Source: Arenicella chitinivorans
GTDB lineage: Bacteria > Pseudomonadota > Gammaproteobacteria > Arenicellales > Arenicellaceae
NCBI RefSeq assembly: GCF_014651515.1
Contig: NZ_BMXA01000001.1
Span: 930,001-994,000, forward strand
Reading direction: 5' to 3'
DNA length: 64,000 nucleotides
Part shown: in pieces, positions 54,928-63,675 of the stretch
Numbering within the stretch: position 1 is the first letter of the stretch
Layout of the letters: each line of letters starts with the position of its first letter
Notes under the pieces: model-generated
Database searches by the model: none
Seen by the model: only the letters and a program-made list of their open reading frames with translations
Told to the model about the DNA's origin: nothing
Translations under genes and position numbers: made by a program

Positions 54928-55615
54928 GCTACCCAAGCGAGCGCTTGTGACGGGTGCCAGCACCGGCATCGGTTTGGCTGTCGCGCAAGGTCTGCATAAA
55001 TCGGGTTACACAGTCGATGGTATTGCGCGTGGCAAACCAGCGCAGGTATCGGATTGGCTCACGATGCATCAGATTGATTTGTCGAAGATCAACACATTAC
55101 CGGACAAACTGCGTGCCTTAAGCCTAGATCACAGCGTCTTGGTGTTAAATGCTGGGTATGGGCGTTTTGGTGGCTTGGAGCAATTTTCGTACTCGCAGAT
55201 ACAACATCTACTGGATACCAACCTCACGAGTAACGTGTTTTTGATCAAGCACTTTTTACCGCATTTGAAACGAGCCGGTGGTGGTGATGTTGTGATCATC
55301 GGCAGCGAGTCCGCATTGCAAGGTGGTCCGGCCGGTGCCGTTTATTGTGCCAGTAAATTTGCGCTGCGTGGATTGGCGCAGAGTTTACGCGCTGATTGTG
55401 CTGGCAATAATATTCGTGTGATGTTGATTAATCCGGGTCCGGTTGCAACCGAATTTTTCGCAGAAACGAGTTTTGAACCGAAGTCCGGTGAGGTCTATTC
55501 ACTGACGGCAGAGCAGGTTGCAGAATCGGTGCTGCACGCGATCCAACAGCCACGTAATGTGGTGATCGAAGAAATCAACCTACAGCCAATGCACCGGAGT
55601 TTCCAGAAAAAATAG
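54902..55615 (+). CDS. SDR family oxidoreductase in the SPL cassette
   Basis: A 237-residue short-chain dehydrogenase. TGASTGIGLAVAQ loop, LNAGYGRFG, catalytic Ser in GSESALQGG, YCASKFALRGLAQSLR with Tyr and Lys, and INPGPVATEFF. ATG 54902 lies within the SPL gene end, so translation is coupled. As the last gene of the GT2-phosphorylase-SPL-SDR run, it may reduce or oxidise the same nucleoside- or sugar-derived compound. Substrate unknown. Confidence 0.88.
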   Translation: MKHNKLKPELPKRALVTGASTGIGLAVAQGLHKSGYTVDGIARGKPAQVSDWLTMHQIDLSKINTLPDKLRALSLDHSVLVLNAGYGRFGGLEQFSYSQIQHLLDTNLTSNVFLIKHFLPHLKRAGGGDVVIIGSESALQGGPAGAVYCASKFALRGLAQSLRADCAGNNIRVMLINPGPVATEFFAETSFEPKSGEVYSLTAEQVAESVLHAIQQPRNVVIEEINLQPMHRSFQKK

Positions 55616-55636
55616 ACTGTGGTAGTCTGATGCCTG

Positions 55637-56641
55637 CTATTCAAACGGGAATTTTAAACCGATCTGAGAGCGCACTGTGTCCATGATACGCATTACATCG
55701 CGACTGTGTTGCCAACGCATTAATGGGCTTTCCAGTAAGCCAGCGCGCAGGCACCGATTAACCTCGCGAATTTCATACTCGTAGCCGTTTACATCATGCG
55801 GCAGCTGGCACTCGGTTGGGTTATTTCTAGCTGTCGAGTGGTGGCCTTCACCCGGTTGGTAAAGTGTGGCGGATTCGGCCTGCCAGAACTGTGGAATGTG
55901 GATGCTGCCTTGGTCTCCTAATATCCAACAGTCCAGTGAGCTGGTGGCACGGGTGCCGCAATTAAGAGTTGCCACTATGCCATTGGGATAGTGCAGCACC
56001 ATTCCGGTTGCTTCGTCCACGCCGGATTCACCCAATTGGGCAGCTGCCACGACCTTGTCTGGAGCTTGGTCGGTGACGATTTGTGCCACAGTAATCGGGT
56101 AAATGCCAAGGTCCAGCAGCGCGCCGCCGGCTAGTTCAGGTGCGTATAAACGATGCGCAGCATCAAACGGCACATTAATCCCAAAGCTGGCTTGAATAGC
56201 TCCGACGTTACCGATCTTGCCTTCAGATACCCATTCCGATACCTGTTTGTAGATCGGCATAAAACGGGTCCAGACAGCTTCCATATAGAACACATTGTGC
56301 TGTTCTGCCGCGGCAAACACCGCTTCGGCTTGGCTGAGATTAACGGTCAAGGGCTTTTCACATAAAACGGCTTTGCCAGCTTGTAAGCAGTCGAGCGTTT
56401 GTTCTGCGTGGTAGCGATGTGGCGACGCGATATAAATCACGTCCAGCTCAGGGTCGGCTATCATCTGGGCATAATCTTCAGCATACGTGGTGGCGTTGTG
56501 AGTTTGCTGGAATGCTCGCGCGCGTGCCGGATCTCGACTTGCGACGGTGTGTAACGCAGCGCCCTCAACGTGAGCGAGCGCAGTAGCGAATTTGTGAGCG
56601 ATGTTGCCCGGAGCGAGAATGCCCCATTTAATAGTTTTCAC
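55637..56641 (-). CDS. Gfo/Idh/MocA family oxidoreductase
   Basis: A 334-residue NAD(P)-dependent dehydrogenase. IKWGILAPGNIAHKFATAL is the Rossmann start, DVIYIASPHRYHAEQTL and GKAVLCEKPLTVN (catalytic Lys of EKP) follow, and the C-terminal domain contains GGALLDLGIYPI. It resembles the dihydrodiol dehydrogenase/glucose-fructose-type branch acting on sugars or related polyols. It converges on the SPL-SDR operon and is read in the same direction as the DUF4442 gene upstream of it. Confidence 0.9.
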   Translation of the reverse strand: MKTIKWGILAPGNIAHKFATALAHVEGAALHTVASRDPARARAFQQTHNATTYAEDYAQMIADPELDVIYIASPHRYHAEQTLDCLQAGKAVLCEKPLTVNLSQAEAVFAAAEQHNVFYMEAVWTRFMPIYKQVSEWVSEGKIGNVGAIQASFGINVPFDAAHRLYAPELAGGALLDLGIYPITVAQIVTDQAPDKVVAAAQLGESGVDEATGMVLHYPNGIVATLNCGTRATSSLDCWILGDQGSIHIPQFWQAESATLYQPGEGHHSTARNNPTECQLPHDVNGYEYEIREVNRCLRAGLLESPLMRWQHSRDVMRIMDTVRSQIGLKFPFE

Positions 56642-56685
56642 GATCGTTTGCTGAGATTCGGTTGACTAACGGTTATAGATGGTCG

Positions 56686-57141
56686 CTATTTCTTTAAGCT
56701 GACGTAAAACGTAATGTCGGCGCTAAACACCAGGGTCTGCGCTTCGTCATAGACTTTGACGGGCACCACGATATCACCAGGCTGGATATTCTCGGCTTGT
56801 AGCTCGGTAATCCCACGGATGGTGCCGGTAGCTTTTGCATGGTACACAACCGTCATGCCGCGCGGTATCCAGCGCATGTTCCCGGGCACCAAGCTGTCCA
56901 GGGCCATGCCACCAGTCATTTCCGCCAAAGAACATAGCGCGCCAGCATTGATGGTGCCCAGGTGATTGCGCACACTGCGTCGGTCACGCATTTTGACTTC
57001 ACAATACCCCTTGCGCAGATTAACCACATAGGGGTGAATCTTGGCAAAAAACGGTGCGGAGAACCCGACTGCTTTACTGAATAAGTAGTTGCCAGCGGGG
57101 AGTCGACTGAGTTGTTGATATCGTTTGAGAATGGAAGACAT
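56686..57141 (-). CDS. DUF4442 (hotdog-fold thioesterase-like) protein
   Basis: A 151-residue protein. RRSVRNHLGTINAGALCSLAEMTGG is the hotdog thioesterase motif (Asn/His-Gly in HLGTINAGAL), followed by strands ending in FSADITFYVSLKK. DUF4442 proteins are related to PaaI-type acyl-CoA thioesterases. ATG 57141 is used; a TTG six codons upstream is less likely. It is divergent from the HprK-like gene. Confidence 0.85.
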   Translation of the reverse strand: MSSILKRYQQLSRLPAGNYLFSKAVGFSAPFFAKIHPYVVNLRKGYCEVKMRDRRSVRNHLGTINAGALCSLAEMTGGMALDSLVPGNMRWIPRGMTVVYHAKATGTIRGITELQAENIQPGDIVVPVKVYDEAQTLVFSADITFYVSLKK

Positions 57142-57221
57142 AACAAGGTGAGAACACAACCAAAAATTTGATTATTAGTCATGCTGTTCTCAAGCTCAAG
57201 TATATTCGCTATGATCGCGGC

Positions 57222-58139
57222 GTGATCATCGTAACCTCTATCTCGCCACGAACGCGGGCGCTGCAACCGACTGCCTATACGTTGGCAGGCCAAACAGTGG
57301 TGTTTGATCAGGCGGTCACAGCTTTGAGCGAGTATGCATCTCCGGCGTACGTGCCAAAGCAGTCTGAGTATCCGGCGCTACAGCCTGAGCTCGCTGCTAC
57401 CGTAGACGAAGTATATCGAGGTCCGGCGCCGATTGATGGTCGATTGCGTGAGGTCACCGTTTGGCAGACCGCCGTCGGCGTGCAGATTGATGTCGATGCG
57501 CAGCCTGTCTGTCAGCTCGACATCGACCAGGCAGCGATACATTTACTGTGTTCAGACGGTTTGGGTTCACGTGTTAATCTCGAGGTGATCACTGGACCGG
57601 CTCTGATTTTGTTGCTGCAACGGCGAAGTATTTATTGTTTGCATGCTGGTGCGGTGCACAGCAGGGCAGGCGTTATTGCTATGGTGGCAGAGTCAGGCGC
57701 GGGGAAATCTACCTTGAGTGCTCATGACGCAGAAGACTGGCGGCAGGTAAGCGATGATTTACTGCCGGTCAGACTGTCGGGGGACGGTGACTCCAGCGAA
57801 GTCAGTTTGTTACCGGACTACCCTCAGCTCAAATTGCCGAATGCGCGTGTGGCTTGGCTGCCTTCTCAAGCGTTTGCTTTAGACTATCTGGTTAGAATTA
57901 ATCCTCAACCCGCGGAGGTGTTCGAGTGTCGTCGTTTGCCGCTGCAAAGCGCAATGTTACAGTTAATTCGCCATACTGTGGCCGCCAAATTATTCGACGC
58001 GAGCAGTCTGGCGGCGCATGCTGAATTCGCCAAGCGGTTTTGTCAATGTGTGCCGGCTTTTGAGATTGCTTACCCCAGAGCGTTGGATCAGCTGCCTGAT
58101 CTTAGGCAGCAACTCGTGGACGCGTTGCTCACGACGTAA
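57222..58139 (+). CDS. HprK-related P-loop kinase, part of a PqqD-type triad
   Basis: About 305 residues from the GTG at 57222 (a TTG at 57168 would add 18). A weakly conserved N-terminal half precedes an HPr kinase-like core: CLHAGAVHSRAG, the P-loop AESGAGKST (residues 156-164) and VSDDLLPV with two Asp residues, as in HprK-related kinase A proteins. No HPr protein is encoded nearby. It converges on, and overlaps by 11 bases, a nucleotidyltransferase gene followed by PqqD. From memory, this trio recurs in proteobacteria as an HPr-rel-A-type system of unknown product. Confidence 0.75.
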   Translation: MIIVTSISPRTRALQPTAYTLAGQTVVFDQAVTALSEYASPAYVPKQSEYPALQPELAATVDEVYRGPAPIDGRLREVTVWQTAVGVQIDVDAQPVCQLDIDQAAIHLLCSDGLGSRVNLEVITGPALILLLQRRSIYCLHAGAVHSRAGVIAMVAESGAGKSTLSAHDAEDWRQVSDDLLPVRLSGDGDSSEVSLLPDYPQLKLPNARVAWLPSQAFALDYLVRINPQPAEVFECRRLPLQSAMLQLIRHTVAAKLFDASSLAAHAEFAKRFCQCVPAFEIAYPRALDQLPDLRQQLVDALLTT

Positions 58140-59247
58140 CGCGCTTCAATCCACGCCAGAGGCGTTTAAGATAGCCTAAGGTCGCCGACGAAGTTTGCAT
58201 TTGCGTGCGAACGTAAGATGGTGAGGGTAAAAACGTCTCGCGCAATAACCCCATTCTTTGCCGCAGACTTGGCATGCATCGCAGGTCAGTGAGAAAGTAA
58301 CGCCATTCAGGGAGGTCGCGCCGAGTAAATACAGCGCTAGGTTCCTCAGCAGCGCCAGAGAGCGAGTCGAGCACCGTGTTCGGTAGCTGGGTTCCTAATA
58401 ACCCGGCGCAGGCTTGCAGTGCGTCTAGCGTGACAGCGCAGAGTGATTTTTGGCGTGCCTTATTGATTAGAGTTTCCCAATCATATTGGTCGAGTGTGGC
58501 ACTCAATAAATGGATGTCATACAGCCAGGCAAGGCGTTCTTCCCGTGCGTGGTGCCCCAGTCTGTGCAGACAGGCGATCAGTAAACTGTCGACGTTGCTG
58601 GGTGCTGCCAAGTGCGCATCAATAGTCTGACGCTCCGGCCATAAATCTTCCACGGTATAAGCCTGGCTAAGGCATTGTCGATTGTTGATTCGCCAGTGCA
58701 GGTCGATGTGAATCTGACTCTGGCCAGGCAGCGACTTGCTGTAGAGTGATTGATACGAGACGTAACGACCTTCAATCGCAAAGTGCTTTGCAAAGCCTTG
58801 CTCGGTGAGAATTTGGTGCGCAAGCGCGCGTGCGTCGGGATTGATCAGACAATCCGCATCAGAGCGAGGGCGGTACCAGGGCTGTGGATACACCGTATGC
58901 GCTAGGGCTGTGCCTTTAAATAAAATGATGTTGCCCAAACCTGCGGCACGGCAGGCCGAAAAGAGGTTTCGCAATTCCTGTTGTTTAAGTGTTTCGGTCG
59001 CAGCTAGCATGGCACGCCGTTGCTGACAGGCGGTTGCCAAATCCACGCTCAATGTGCTCTTCGCATCTGCCAGTAGAGTGATGCCATGGTAATCGAGGCG
59101 TTCAAGTTTGGCTTGTGGCGAACGGCGTCGCCAGTCAGCGGCAAATTCCGCTGAGTGGTTCGATTTAATCGCGGAATAATCACAGATTAAGCTGGCCAGA
59201 TACTGCAGCTCAACTTGTGTATCTTGCTTGGTGCGCGAATTATCCAT
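58129..59247 (-). CDS. Nucleotidyltransferase family protein (NTP_transf_5 type)
   Basis: A 372-residue protein. LFKGTALAHTVYPQPWYRPRSDADCLI fits the Uncharacterised nucleotidyltransferase family: GT after KG, then a DxD (SDADCLI). A second metal residue may lie in IHIDLHWRI, followed by LHRLGHHAREERLAWLYDIHLL. Such proteins sit beside PqqD and HprK-like genes in RiPP-like loci. The start overlaps the PqqD stop by 8 bases, so both are co-translated. Target unknown: peptide, protein or small molecule. Confidence 0.82.
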   Translation of the reverse strand: MDNSRTKQDTQVELQYLASLICDYSAIKSNHSAEFAADWRRRSPQAKLERLDYHGITLLADAKSTLSVDLATACQQRRAMLAATETLKQQELRNLFSACRAAGLGNIILFKGTALAHTVYPQPWYRPRSDADCLINPDARALAHQILTEQGFAKHFAIEGRYVSYQSLYSKSLPGQSQIHIDLHWRINNRQCLSQAYTVEDLWPERQTIDAHLAAPSNVDSLLIACLHRLGHHAREERLAWLYDIHLLSATLDQYDWETLINKARQKSLCAVTLDALQACAGLLGTQLPNTVLDSLSGAAEEPSAVFTRRDLPEWRYFLTDLRCMPSLRQRMGLLRETFLPSPSYVRTQMQTSSATLGYLKRLWRGLKRVTS

Positions 59248-59515
59248 CGTCCTTGGAACGTTCTACAATCAGCGCATTGGCGAGCAGATCTGTGCGTAAC
59301 TCTGCCAAATCGGTCGACACGAGCGCGAGGGTTTGCTCATATTCATCGGCAATCTGGCGGACACTGTCCGCGTCGCTCGTTCCGCTGTTGAGGAGGGATA
59401 GGTAGCGTGCGCCAACGGCGTTGAGACCATAGTAGCTGCCCGATGAAACATCCAGTAGTACGGCCTCGTCATCAAGTTCGGTAAGTAAGATATTGTCGCC
59501 TAATCGGTAGTGCAT
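59240..59515 (-). CDS. PqqD family protein (RiPP recognition element)
   Basis: A 91-residue small winged-helix protein: LLTELDDEAVLLDVSSGSYYGLNAVG is the diagnostic PqqD pattern (strands then a GxYYxLN turn), and SDADSVRQIADEYEQTLALV forms the helices. PqqD domains bind the leader of a precursor peptide and hand it to a modifying enzyme. No radical SAM or cyclase partner is adjacent, and no precursor was found. ATG 59515 is preferred over a TTG at 59530. Confidence 0.85.
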   Translation of the reverse strand: MHYRLGDNILLTELDDEAVLLDVSSGSYYGLNAVGARYLSLLNSGTSDADSVRQIADEYEQTLALVSTDLAELRTDLLANALIVERSKDDG

Positions 59516-59588
59516 GGGAATAATTATCAAATTCAGTGAAAGCCAACGCGCTAAGGGCTTATTTTAAGGGGTTTTTACCGTGCTTGCT

Positions 59589-59617
59589 TTGCAGTTTTGC
59601 ATTGATTCCGATAGAAT
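59589..59617 (+). promoter_or_regulatory. Sigma-70 promoter of the rpsF operon
   Basis: TTGCAG (59589-59594), 17-base spacer, TAGAAT (59612-59617). It points toward rpsF with an expected start near 59624. Confidence 0.7.
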
Positions 59618-59623
59618 CGCGCT

Positions 59624-59787
59624 TCGCTGCAATCTGGGCAAACCCTTTTGTGGTGAGAAAACGAGGATATTTGCTGGCGACGTTGTTGTCTGTGATAGAA
59701 AAGATATCCACTCTCCTTGTTTCACTGGCTCAGGTTCAACTCGAGTTGAGCACATACCAGGAAACTTTTTAACCGTGAGGAGCTCAA
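59624..59787 (+). promoter_or_regulatory. Long 5' leader of rpsF, possible S6:S18 autoregulatory element
   Basis: About 160 bases from the predicted start to rpsF, with a palindrome CAACTCGAGTTG (about 59736-59747) and AACCGTGAGGAG just before the ATG. S6:S18 complexes repress their own operon by binding a leader hairpin with a CCG bulge in many bacteria. The length and the CCG near the ribosome site fit loosely; the structure was not folded. Confidence 0.35.
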
Positions 59788-60252
59788 ATGAGACATTACG
59801 AAATCGTGTATCTGGTTCATCCAGATCAAAGCGAGCAGGTCACCGCAATGGCCGATCGCTACAAAGGCGTTATTGAGCAGGGCGGTGGCACCGTTCATCG
59901 CTACGAAGACTGGGGTCGCCGCCAGTTAGCTTATCCGATCAACAAGATCCATAAAGCACACTACATTTTGATGAACGTTGAGGTTTCTCAAGAAACCCTA
60001 GCGGAAATCGAGAATCTTTTCCGTTTTAACGACGCAATCATCCGCAGCTTGGTGCTGAAGATGAAAGACGCAGAAACTGAACCATCTGTGATGATGAAAG
60101 AAGTTGAAGCTGAACGTCAACGTGACGAAGAGCGTGAGGCCGCGCGTGTTGCTGCCGCAGAGGAAGCTGCTGCAGAAGAAGCCGCTAAAGCGAAAGCAGA
60201 ATCAGACAAAGCGGAAGAAAGCGCTGAGTCGACAGAAACTGAGGAGGCATAA
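59788..60252 (+). CDS. rpsF: 30S ribosomal protein S6
   Basis: A 154-residue S6: [39 protein letters not shown] and [18 protein letters not shown] are standard. A long Glu/Ala-rich tail (about residues 110-154, including [20 protein letters not shown]) exceeds the usual length. In E. coli, S6 is a substrate of glutamate addition at its C-terminus. GAGGAG precedes the ATG. First gene of the S6-S18-L9 operon. Confidence 0.98.
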   Translation: MRHYEIVYLVHPDQSEQVTAMADRYKGVIEQGGGTVHRYEDWGRRQLAYPINKIHKAHYILMNVEVSQETLAEIENLFRFNDAIIRSLVLKMKDAETEPSVMMKEVEAERQRDEEREAARVAAAEEAAAEEAAKAKAESDKAEESAESTETEEA

Positions 60253-60254
60253 TC

Positions 60255-60512
60255 ATGAAACGCAATGCACCTAAGAAAAGACGTCAAGGTTTTCGTCAAA
60301 TGCGTCGTCGCTTTTGCCGCTTCACGGCAGAAGGCGTTACGCATATTGATTATAAAGATCTGGCTACCCTGAAGTCATTTGTTTCTGAGTCTGGAAAGAT
60401 CATTCCGAGTCGTAACACTGGCACGGCTGCACGCTTCCAGCGTCAGTTGGCAAGTGCGATCAAGAATGCGCGTTACCTGGCTCTTTTGCCATACACTGAC
60501 GGACATCGATAG
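60255..60512 (+). CDS. rpsR: 30S ribosomal protein S18
   Basis: An 85-residue S18. [39 protein letters not shown] and the final [14 protein letters not shown] are diagnostic. It pairs with S6 on the platform of the 30S subunit. It starts 2 bases after rpsF, and GAGG of the rpsF end serves as its ribosome site. Confidence 0.98.
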   Translation: MKRNAPKKRRQGFRQMRRRFCRFTAEGVTHIDYKDLATLKSFVSESGKIIPSRNTGTAARFQRQLASAIKNARYLALLPYTDGHR

Positions 60513-60521
60513 GAGGTTGTC

Positions 60522-60968
60522 ATGCAAGTAATCCTATTGGAAAAAATTGTTAATCTTGGCAACCTCGGTGACATGGTCACGGTGAAGCCTGGTTACGCGC
60601 GCAACTATCTGGTGCCACAAGGTTTGGCGACAGTGGCGACTGCTGAAAATATCAAACTGTTCGAAGAGCGCCGTCTGGAGCTTGAGAAAGCATCGGCTGA
60701 CAAGCTGCAAGCCGCTCAAGGTCGTGCCAAAGAACTGGAAGGTCAGTCGGTTGAAATCGCTGGTCGAGCGAGTGATGAAGGCAAGCTATTTGGTTCGGTT
60801 GGCGTAATTGAGATTGCGGACGCGTTCTCGGCTAAAGGCCTGGATTTGAACAAATCTGAAATTCAATTGCCAGAAGGTCCGATCAAAACGGTTGGTGAAT
60901 ATGAGGTTGCGGTTTCCGTACACCCTGAGGTTCACTTTGAAGTGACCGTTGTGGTTGTGCCTGAATAA
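60522..60968 (+). CDS. rplI: 50S ribosomal protein L9
   Basis: A 148-residue L9: MQVILLEKIVNLGNLGDMVT, VKPGYARNYLVPQGLA, the connecting helix and the C-terminal domain ending VSVHPEVHFEVTVVVVPE. It binds near the base of the L1 stalk. The ATG follows AGGAGG. A terminator follows. Confidence 0.98.
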   Translation: MQVILLEKIVNLGNLGDMVTVKPGYARNYLVPQGLATVATAENIKLFEERRLELEKASADKLQAAQGRAKELEGQSVEIAGRASDEGKLFGSVGVIEIADAFSAKGLDLNKSEIQLPEGPIKTVGEYEVAVSVHPEVHFEVTVVVVPE

Positions 60969-60991
60969 GCAGGGCTCACGCTTTCTGTTTT

Positions 60992-61023
60992 AAAAAATCC
61001 TCGCTACTGCGGGGATTTTTTTT
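60992..61023 (+). terminator. Terminator of the rpsF-rpsR-rplI operon
   Basis: ATCCTCGC / GCGGGGAT (one T-G pair) around TACT, with A-run before and eight T after. Confidence 0.85.
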
Positions 61024-61172
61024 GTTCATTAGGTTTGTTGGATTCCATCAATGTGGAATACATCTGAGAATTAAATTAGCGTAGGTCCAGCCACAAAATT
61101 GGCGCAGTGTGCTAAAGTCTTCTACCCCAAACGCAAGCCATTTCTACCGTTAACCGAACCGCATTTCTGATT

Positions 61173-62558
61173 ATGGCGAACACCACAAAAGAAGAAGATA
61201 TTTTGCGCTTGCCGCCGCAGGCAATCGAGGCTGAGCAATCGATCCTTGGATCAATGATGCTCGACAATCGTGTGATTGATGAAATCAGTTCCGAGCTGGA
61301 GGCCCGCGATTTTTACCGCAATGATCATCAGATTATCTTTAACGAGATCGTGCGCCTGGACGAGCGTGGTGAAGCTGCGGATGTGGTGACGGTATCGGAA
61401 TCATTGACGCATCTGGGTGAAATCGACCAAGTTGGTGGTTTGGCTTACCTTGGCTCTCTGGCGAAAAATACGCCGAATACTGGCAATGCCAAATCCTATG
61501 CCAAAATCGTACGCGAGCGTGCAATTTTGCGGCGTCTGATTGAAAGCGCTAATGACATTATTAAACGGGCTTACCAGCCGGACGGCCGGACACCCGAAGA
61601 AGTATTGGATTTTGCGGAATCCATTATCTTTGAAATTGCCAAGAACAATAATCAGGCAAAAGCCGGGTTTCAACGTATTGACGCACTGTTGACCCAAGCG
61701 GTCGATAAGATCGAAGAGCTGTTCAACACCAAGCAAACCGTGACCGGTGTGCCAACCGGGTTTGTGGATCTAGATAAAAAGACCAGCGGTCTACAAGGTG
61801 GCGACTTGGTGATTGTGGCAGGACGTCCGTCGATGGGGAAAACCTCATTTTCGATGAACTTAGTCGAATACGCGGCAATCAATCAGAATCTGCCGGTCGC
61901 TGTTTTTAGTATGGAGATGCCTGGTACCCAACTGGCAGCGCGATTGCTGGCGTCATTGAGCCGCGTGAACTCTGGCAAGCTGCGTACCGGTCAGCTGGAT
62001 ACCGAAGATTGGCCAAAGCTGACATCCGCAGTCGGTATTCTGCAAGACAAGTTTATTTACATTGATGACACGCCAGCGCTGTCGCCACTTGAGGTGCGCA
62101 CCCGTGCCCGACGGCTCGCAGCCGAACACGAACACGGTCTCGGCATGATCATGATCGATTACCTGCAGTTGATGCGCGGTAACGATACCGGCGGTGGTGA
62201 AAACCGTACCTTGGAAATCTCCAATATCACCCGGGCCCTCAAAGGTTTGGCGAAAGAGCTGGACTGTCCGATCATCGTGCTGTCTCAGCTAAATCGTAGT
62301 CTGGAGCAGCGGCCGAATAAACGGCCAGTGATGTCAGATCTGCGTGAATCTGGTGCGATCGAACAGGATGCTGACGTGATTATGTTTATTTACCGTCATG
62401 AGGTCTATGAGCCCGAAACTGATCAGAAAGGCTTGGCAGAAATCATCATCGGTAAACAGCGTAATGGCCCAATTGGTACCGTAAGACTTGCGTGGTTGGG
62501 TGAATTTACCCGATTTGAAAACTACGCGAATCCGAATTTTTCGGGCGACATGCACTAA
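61173..62558 (+). CDS. dnaB: Replicative DNA helicase DnaB
   Basis: A 461-residue helicase. N-terminal domain LPPQAIEAEQSILGSMMLDN, then the RecA-like motor with Walker A GRPSMGKTSFSMN, Walker B-region LGMIMIDYLQLM, VLSQLNRSLEQRPNKRP and the C-terminal RHEVYEP/IIIGKQRNGP. It unwinds DNA at the fork. No intein or insertion is seen. It lies downstream of rplI and upstream of alr, a common gammaproteobacterial order. Confidence 0.98.
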   Translation: MANTTKEEDILRLPPQAIEAEQSILGSMMLDNRVIDEISSELEARDFYRNDHQIIFNEIVRLDERGEAADVVTVSESLTHLGEIDQVGGLAYLGSLAKNTPNTGNAKSYAKIVRERAILRRLIESANDIIKRAYQPDGRTPEEVLDFAESIIFEIAKNNNQAKAGFQRIDALLTQAVDKIEELFNTKQTVTGVPTGFVDLDKKTSGLQGGDLVIVAGRPSMGKTSFSMNLVEYAAINQNLPVAVFSMEMPGTQLAARLLASLSRVNSGKLRTGQLDTEDWPKLTSAVGILQDKFIYIDDTPALSPLEVRTRARRLAAEHEHGLGMIMIDYLQLMRGNDTGGGENRTLEISNITRALKGLAKELDCPIIVLSQLNRSLEQRPNKRPVMSDLRESGAIEQDADVIMFIYRHEVYEPETDQKGLAEIIIGKQRNGPIGTVRLAWLGEFTRFENYANPNFSGDMH

Positions 62559-62567
62559 GCCGAGTTC

Positions 62568-63659
62568 GTGTCTGTGGTCCAACAACAGTTTCGTGCCACC
62601 CATGTGGTGATCGATTCCCGCGCTTATCAACATAATTTAGCAGTGGTTCGCTCACTGGTGCCGAATAAGCGGGTCATGGCGATCATCAAATCTGACGGCT
62701 ACGGGCATGGTATGCAACTCGCTGCGGATGCCTTAAACGACGCCGACGAGTTTGGGGTCACCTGCCAAGATGACGCAGAGCGCCTGCGCCGCCATGGTGT
62801 GAGCAAACCGTTGACACTGCTTTCTGGTCGTTATACTGCCCCGCAACTTAGCCAGTTTGGTGATCGACGATGGCGTCCGGTGGTGTACGACGACACCCAA
62901 CTCACGGCATTTGATAATTTGTCTGCAGGTGCAGCGATTGATGTCTGGATTAAAATTGATACCGGCATGGGGCGGTTGGGGTTTTATCCGCACGATCTGG
63001 CTGACGTTTACCAACGTCTGCGTTCCAATCCTCGGGTTGGATCCATTAGTCTAATGACGCACCTTGCCAATGCTGACTATCCGGAGCATCCGAGTAACCG
63101 ATACCAAATAGCGCGTTTTAAGGAGTCACTGTCGCAATTTGATTTCGCCGAGGCAAGTATTCTGAATTCAGCCGGCACACTAGGGTTCAGTGACTCAGCT
63201 TTTGATATTGTTCGAACTGGTTTGGTGTTGTACGGCATCGCGCCACAGGCCAGAGGCCACGCCACGGCGCTGCCTCTGAAACCTGTAATGCAGTTTCGCT
63301 CGCAATTGTTGTCTGTGCGCGCAATGTCAGCTGGTAGCCCAATAGGCTATGGGTCTACCTATACGTTAGAGTCTGATACGCGGGTTGGTATCATCGCTGC
63401 CGGTTACGGTGATGGGTATCCGCGACACGCACCGACTGGCACACCCGTATACGTTAACGGGTATACGGTGCCATTGATCGGACGCGTGTCGATGGATCTG
63501 ATTACCGTCGATCTCGGCACTGTTGATGCTCGAGTTGGGGATGCTGTGGTACTTTGGGGAGCGGAAAATCCAGTTGAACTGGTTGCGGAGAAGGCCGGTA
63601 CGATTGCTTACGAATTGACCTGTGGCATTACGCCGCGGGTTGAACGGTTAACTATCTGA
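62568..63659 (+). CDS. alr: Alanine racemase
   Basis: A 363-residue PLP enzyme interconverting L- and D-alanine for peptidoglycan. Catalytic Lys41 lies in AIIKSDGYGHG; the second catalytic base Tyr is in PIGYGSTYT; IKIDTGMGRLGF and GRVSMDLITVD are standard. The start is GTG at 62568; GTG at 62574 is also possible. 9 bases after dnaB. Confidence 0.96.
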   Translation: MSVVQQQFRATHVVIDSRAYQHNLAVVRSLVPNKRVMAIIKSDGYGHGMQLAADALNDADEFGVTCQDDAERLRRHGVSKPLTLLSGRYTAPQLSQFGDRRWRPVVYDDTQLTAFDNLSAGAAIDVWIKIDTGMGRLGFYPHDLADVYQRLRSNPRVGSISLMTHLANADYPEHPSNRYQIARFKESLSQFDFAEASILNSAGTLGFSDSAFDIVRTGLVLYGIAPQARGHATALPLKPVMQFRSQLLSVRAMSAGSPIGYGSTYTLESDTRVGIIAAGYGDGYPRHAPTGTPVYVNGYTVPLIGRVSMDLITVDLGTVDARVGDAVVLWGAENPVELVAEKAGTIAYELTCGITPRVERLTI

Positions 63660-63675
63660 AAAACGGAGTTGAGAG

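Noticed and set aside
59564-59755. 63-codon frame on the minus strand just upstream of PqqD, considered as a RiPP precursor
   Set aside because: It lies antisense to the rpsF promoter and leader, has no ribosome site and no leader/core pattern.
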